From: Deltaproteobacteria bacterium
GTDB lineage: Bacteria; Desulfobacterota; BSN033; UBA1163
Assembly (NCBI GenBank): GCA_016875255.1
Contig: VGRU01000048.1
Location: 1-17,891 of the forward strand
Direction of reading: 5' to 3'
DNA: 17,891 nucleotides
Position 1 is the first letter of the stretch. Every line of letters begins with the position of its first letter. Shown one piece after another: positions 15,870 through 17,891 of this stretch. The notes under the pieces are model-generated. The model did no database searches. It saw only the letters and a list, made by a program, of their open reading frames with translations, and had not been told where the DNA came from. Made by a program: the position numbers and the translations under genes.

Positions 15870-16121
15870 ATGGCGCACTGTGTCTGTTGCCGGAATAGAG
15901 TCGATATTGTCGCTCGTCTCACCACTCATGCTGGTTTACCACCCAATGTGAACGCCATTGACCTACAGTATCTTGTCAGCCAATATGCTTTCCAAAGATA
16001 TCGGTTATTTCTTGAAACGTGGGACATAGATGTTGACTGGGATGTCTGCTTTCGGTGTTATGTATTTTCCGGAGCGGAACGATATTATCCCTTTTCGATG
16101 TGTCCTCAGTTCAGGTATTGA
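15870..16121 (+). CDS. Small cysteine-containing protein of unknown function
   Basis: The 83-residue product is not recognised. A near-perfect Shine-Dalgarno AAAGGAGGT (15855-15863) precedes the ATG, so expression is credible. It starts with a cysteine cluster (MAHCVCCRNRVDIVAR). An amphipathic middle with LQYLVSQYAFQRYRLFLE follows, and the end is odd (CFRCYVFSG to QFRY). No signal peptide or membrane segment is visible. It follows the DUF4280 gene by 88 nt and could belong to the spike module as an adaptor or accessory. The last 30 or so codons overlap another open frame (16030-16287) that looks more protein-like, so the C-terminus may result from a frameshift. Confidence 0.5.
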   Translation: MAHCVCCRNRVDIVARLTTHAGLPPNVNAIDLQYLVSQYAFQRYRLFLETWDIDVDWDVCFRCYVFSGAERYYPFSMCPQFRY

Positions 16122-16287
16122 GGACATGGTGGATACCCTTCTTGTCACAGATTGGTCTAAGCATGAAATCAATCGGGCAACACCCCAGTGTACTGTGCCA
16201 AACACTACTTTCCCCATATTAGGCAGACTCCAAACCCCTAAGGCGGCCCTTTCGGTAGCAAACTGTTCCGAGAATTTCAATGCTTGA
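16030..16287 (+). pseudogene. Possible frameshifted continuation of the small gene at 15870
   Basis: This frame (85 codons from ATG 16030, directly after TAG at 16027-16029) overlaps the 15870 gene by 92 nt in another phase. It has no Shine-Dalgarno. Its product contains GVMYFPERNDIIPF, GIEDMVDTLLVTDW and a Pro/Thr-rich end, which reads as plausible protein. Joining the two frames around 16040-16060 would give a protein of about 138 residues, so a single-base indel in an ancestral gene is possible. Alternatively the downstream part belongs to the incoming ATPase cassette. Neither can be decided from sequence alone. Confidence 0.25.
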
Positions 16288-16311
16288 CTTTTAAAATTAT
16301 CGGGCTAAAAT
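16284..16311 (+). promoter_or_regulatory. Strong sigma-70 promoter for the DUF4143 ATPase
   Basis: TTGACT (16284-16289) and TAAAAT (16306-16311) are separated by 16 nt. Seven nucleotides past the -10 lies 16318, the A of the ATPase ATG. No ribosome binding site is visible, so the transcript is probably leaderless. Confidence 0.6.
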
Positions 16312-16317
16312 GCTTAT

Positions 16318-17613
16318 ATGATTCAAAGGGTGATATTTCAAGAACTCCTTGGAGACTTGTCGAATAAAGAGATCAGTCTTATTGTTGGGCCGCGCCAGGC
16401 CGGGAAAACAACGGCCATGCGCTGGGTAGAGGACCGCTTAAGGCAGCCCCGGACCAGAAGCGTTTTTTTAAACTTCGATGTCGAGGCAGACCAGCCTTTT
16501 TTGGACTCTCAGCAGTCTCTGGTCAACAAACTCCGCCTAGAGTTCGGAGATGAATTCGGAGTTGCCTTCATTGATGAGATCCAGCGCAAGGAAAACGCCG
16601 GGTTGTTCCTCAAAGGCCTCTTTGACCAGGGGCTTCCCTACAAGCTCGTGGTTTCCGGTTCGGGGAGTTTAGAGCTAAAGGAAAAGATCCACGAATCCCT
16701 GGTTGGGAGAAAACGCCTCTTCGAGCTGCCGACCCTGACCTTTGCCGAGTTTGTAAATTATCGCACAGACTACCGGTATCAGGATCGATTGCAGCAATTC
16801 TTCCAGGTGGAGAAAAGTCGTTCACAAGATCTTTTCATCGAATACATCAGCTTCGGAGGCTATCCGCGGGTTGTCACTCAAGCGCGCCTGGAGGATAAGA
16901 GAAGAACTCTCGATGAGATCTACCGCAGCTATCTGGAAAGGGACATCATAGCGCTTCTTCGAGTTGAAAAATCGGAAGCCTTCAGTCGGATGATCAGGCT
17001 ACTGACACATCAGATTGGTAAGATTGCCAACTACTCTGAACTGGCAACCCTGCTCCATATCTCCATGCCTACTCTTAAATCTTATCTGTGGAATGCTGAG
17101 AAAACGTTTGTTCTGAAAGCGTTGAGTCCCTTTTTCACAAACCTGCGTAAGGAACTTACCAAGTCGCCTGTTTTCTATTTTCATGACTTGGGTTTACGCA
17201 ATTACATCGGTGGAGTGCATGGCATTTTAAACGGTGATGCAAACCTGGGATCACTCTTCCAAAACTTCGTATGGCGGCTGCTGTGGGAGGAAACACGGTT
17301 TCAGCCCATCGCTCTTCACTTTTGGAGAACGAAGGACAAAGCCGAAGTCGATTTTGTACTGGAAACCAGCAGCGCTCTCATACCAGTAGAAGTGAAGTAT
17401 CGACATATGCGACAGCCTCAGATCGGCAGGGCCTTGAGGAGTTTCATCTCAGCTTATAAACCTCATCAGGCATGGGTGGTGAATTTGGATCTCTCCAGCC
17501 AGATGCAGATCAATAGCACGCAAGTCCGCATCCTGCCTTACTACCAGTTAATTGATGATTGGGGAAAACTGGCGATCACTCCATCTCCAGCGCAGTCTGT
17601 GAAGAGTGATTGA
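16318..17613 (+). CDS. DUF4143-family AAA ATPase with PD-(D/E)XK-like C-terminus
   Basis: The 431-residue protein has Walker A GPRQAGKTT (24-32), Walker B VAFIDEIQ (82-89) and the sensor-like VVSGSGSLELK stretch (from about 111) of the AAA_14/DUF4143 ATPases. A winged-helix-like region follows (around 225-265: ANYSELATLLHISMPTLKSY). The C-terminal DUF4143 domain has D345, E358 and K360 (AEVDFVLE, then PVEVKY), a PD-(D/E)XK nuclease-like signature. The family is very common, often single-gene, and its role is poorly defined; defence, toxin-antitoxin-like or regulatory roles have been suggested. It has its own promoter and no ribosome binding site, and has no obvious T6SS role. It probably represents an insertion between the spike module and the next gene. 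Confidence 0.9.
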   Translation: MIQRVIFQELLGDLSNKEISLIVGPRQAGKTTAMRWVEDRLRQPRTRSVFLNFDVEADQPFLDSQQSLVNKLRLEFGDEFGVAFIDEIQRKENAGLFLKGLFDQGLPYKLVVSGSGSLELKEKIHESLVGRKRLFELPTLTFAEFVNYRTDYRYQDRLQQFFQVEKSRSQDLFIEYISFGGYPRVVTQARLEDKRRTLDEIYRSYLERDIIALLRVEKSEAFSRMIRLLTHQIGKIANYSELATLLHISMPTLKSYLWNAEKTFVLKALSPFFTNLRKELTKSPVFYFHDLGLRNYIGGVHGILNGDANLGSLFQNFVWRLLWEETRFQPIALHFWRTKDKAEVDFVLETSSALIPVEVKYRHMRQPQIGRALRSFISAYKPHQAWVVNLDLSSQMQINSTQVRILPYYQLIDDWGKLAITPSPAQSVKSD

Positions 17614-17641
17614 GTCAAAAATGGGGGAATGAAAGTCGGGG

Positions 17642-17669
17642 TTGACACGAATACTCCCTGTGATAACAT
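17642..17669 (+). promoter_or_regulatory. Strong extended -10 promoter for the downstream lipoprotein gene
   Basis: TTGACA (17642-17647), a 16-nt spacer and TAACAT (17664-17669) preceded by TG at 17661-17662 make an extended -10 promoter. The predicted leader of about 90 nt contains the perfect palindrome GTTTATAAAC (17708-17717), a possible operator, and ends in AAGGAGGT (17753-17760). It suggests a new transcription unit starts here. Confidence 0.55.
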
Positions 17670-17765
17670 CCATCGGGGTGGCTATGAAAGCCTATTCCGA
17701 AAAGAGGGTTTATAAACTCCATGTTTTACCCGAGCCCCAAAAGCCCTAAGGAAAGGAGGTTGAGG

Positions 17766-17891
17766 ATGAAAAAAATCTTTCCCATCTTTATTGTCGTTCT
17801 GTTATTTCTGAACGGTTGTGCCAGTAGGCAACCCCCCCCTCCTCCCAAAGATAAGGTCAAAACGGAGTTCCTTCTGGTTGGTCACAGATCT
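17766..17891 (+). CDS. Outer-membrane lipoprotein, 3' end outside window (possibly TssJ)
   Basis: Only the first 42 codons are present. The N-terminus is a textbook lipoprotein signal: MKK, a hydrophobic core, and the lipobox LNGC with lipidated C18. Alanine at +2 predicts outer-membrane sorting. A proline-rich linker follows, then DKVKTEFLLVG. A strong AAGGAGGT 5 nt before the ATG supports the start. In a T6SS locus lacking tssJ so far, a short lipoprotein with a Pro linker fits TssJ, which anchors TssM to the outer membrane. The visible part is too short to prove it; an OmpA-like or unrelated lipoprotein is possible. A run of eight C (17832-17839) lies in the coding frame. Confidence 0.6.
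   Translation, partial: MKKIFPIFIVVLLFLNGCASRQPPPPPKDKVKTEFLLVGHRS

Noticed and set aside
16005..16280. Minus-strand open frame of 91 codons before the DUF4143 gene
   Set aside because: No ribosome site or recognisable motif; it is the antisense of the ambiguous 16030-16287 frame. It could be revisited if the segment proves to be a repeated cassette.
17670..17765. Riboswitch in the lipoprotein leader
   Set aside because: Only small weak stems and one palindrome are visible; no conserved riboswitch core (for example c-di-GMP or cobalamin) was recognised.

Overview
The window is most of a type VI secretion (T6SS) structural locus, followed by a probable effector/spike module and then an inserted-looking ATPase gene. 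All credible genes read on the + strand. The organism is a Gram-negative bacterium: there is a T6SS, a lipoprotein signal peptide and canonical Shine-Dalgarno sites. The even base composition and the many short palindromic or octameric intergenic repeats resemble genomes of Deltaproteobacteria/Desulfobacterota or Nitrospirota type. That placement is an impression, not a result.

Region 1 (1-7183) holds sheath, tube and baseplate genes: tssB (5' truncated by the window edge), tssC, two different hcp genes, tssE, tssF and tssG. The gaps around tssE, tssF and tssH carry structured repeats. These are palindromes, a pair of oppositely oriented 8-bp arrays (3901-4033), and a 151-bp element with 19-bp terminal inverted repeats between tssG and tssH (6884-7034).

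Region 2 (7184-12075) holds tssH (ClpV, the sheath-recycling ATPase) and vgrG, only 2 nt apart. The VgrG ends in a transthyretin-like extension of the kind used elsewhere to carry effectors.

Region 3 (12117-16287) is the accessory module. It contains a LysM-like plus zincin metallopeptidase protein (candidate effector), an exported all-helical protein 13 nt behind it (candidate periplasmic immunity protein), a DUF4280 PAAR-like spike-tip protein, and a small cysteine-containing gene that may be frameshifted. This pair is the most novel item in the window.

Region 4 (16284-17891) is a DUF4143-type AAA ATPase with its own promoter, placed so that the mRNA is probably leaderless. It is followed by a strong promoter and the start of a lipoprotein gene, possibly tssJ. 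The membrane-complex genes tssJ, tssK, tssL and tssM and the gene tssA are not seen and may lie downstream.

Working model: TssB/TssC form the contractile sheath around an Hcp tube on a TssE/F/G baseplate. VgrG capped by the DUF4280 protein is the spike. The metallopeptidase rides on the spike and the exported helical protein guards the producer's own periplasm. ClpV disassembles contracted sheaths.
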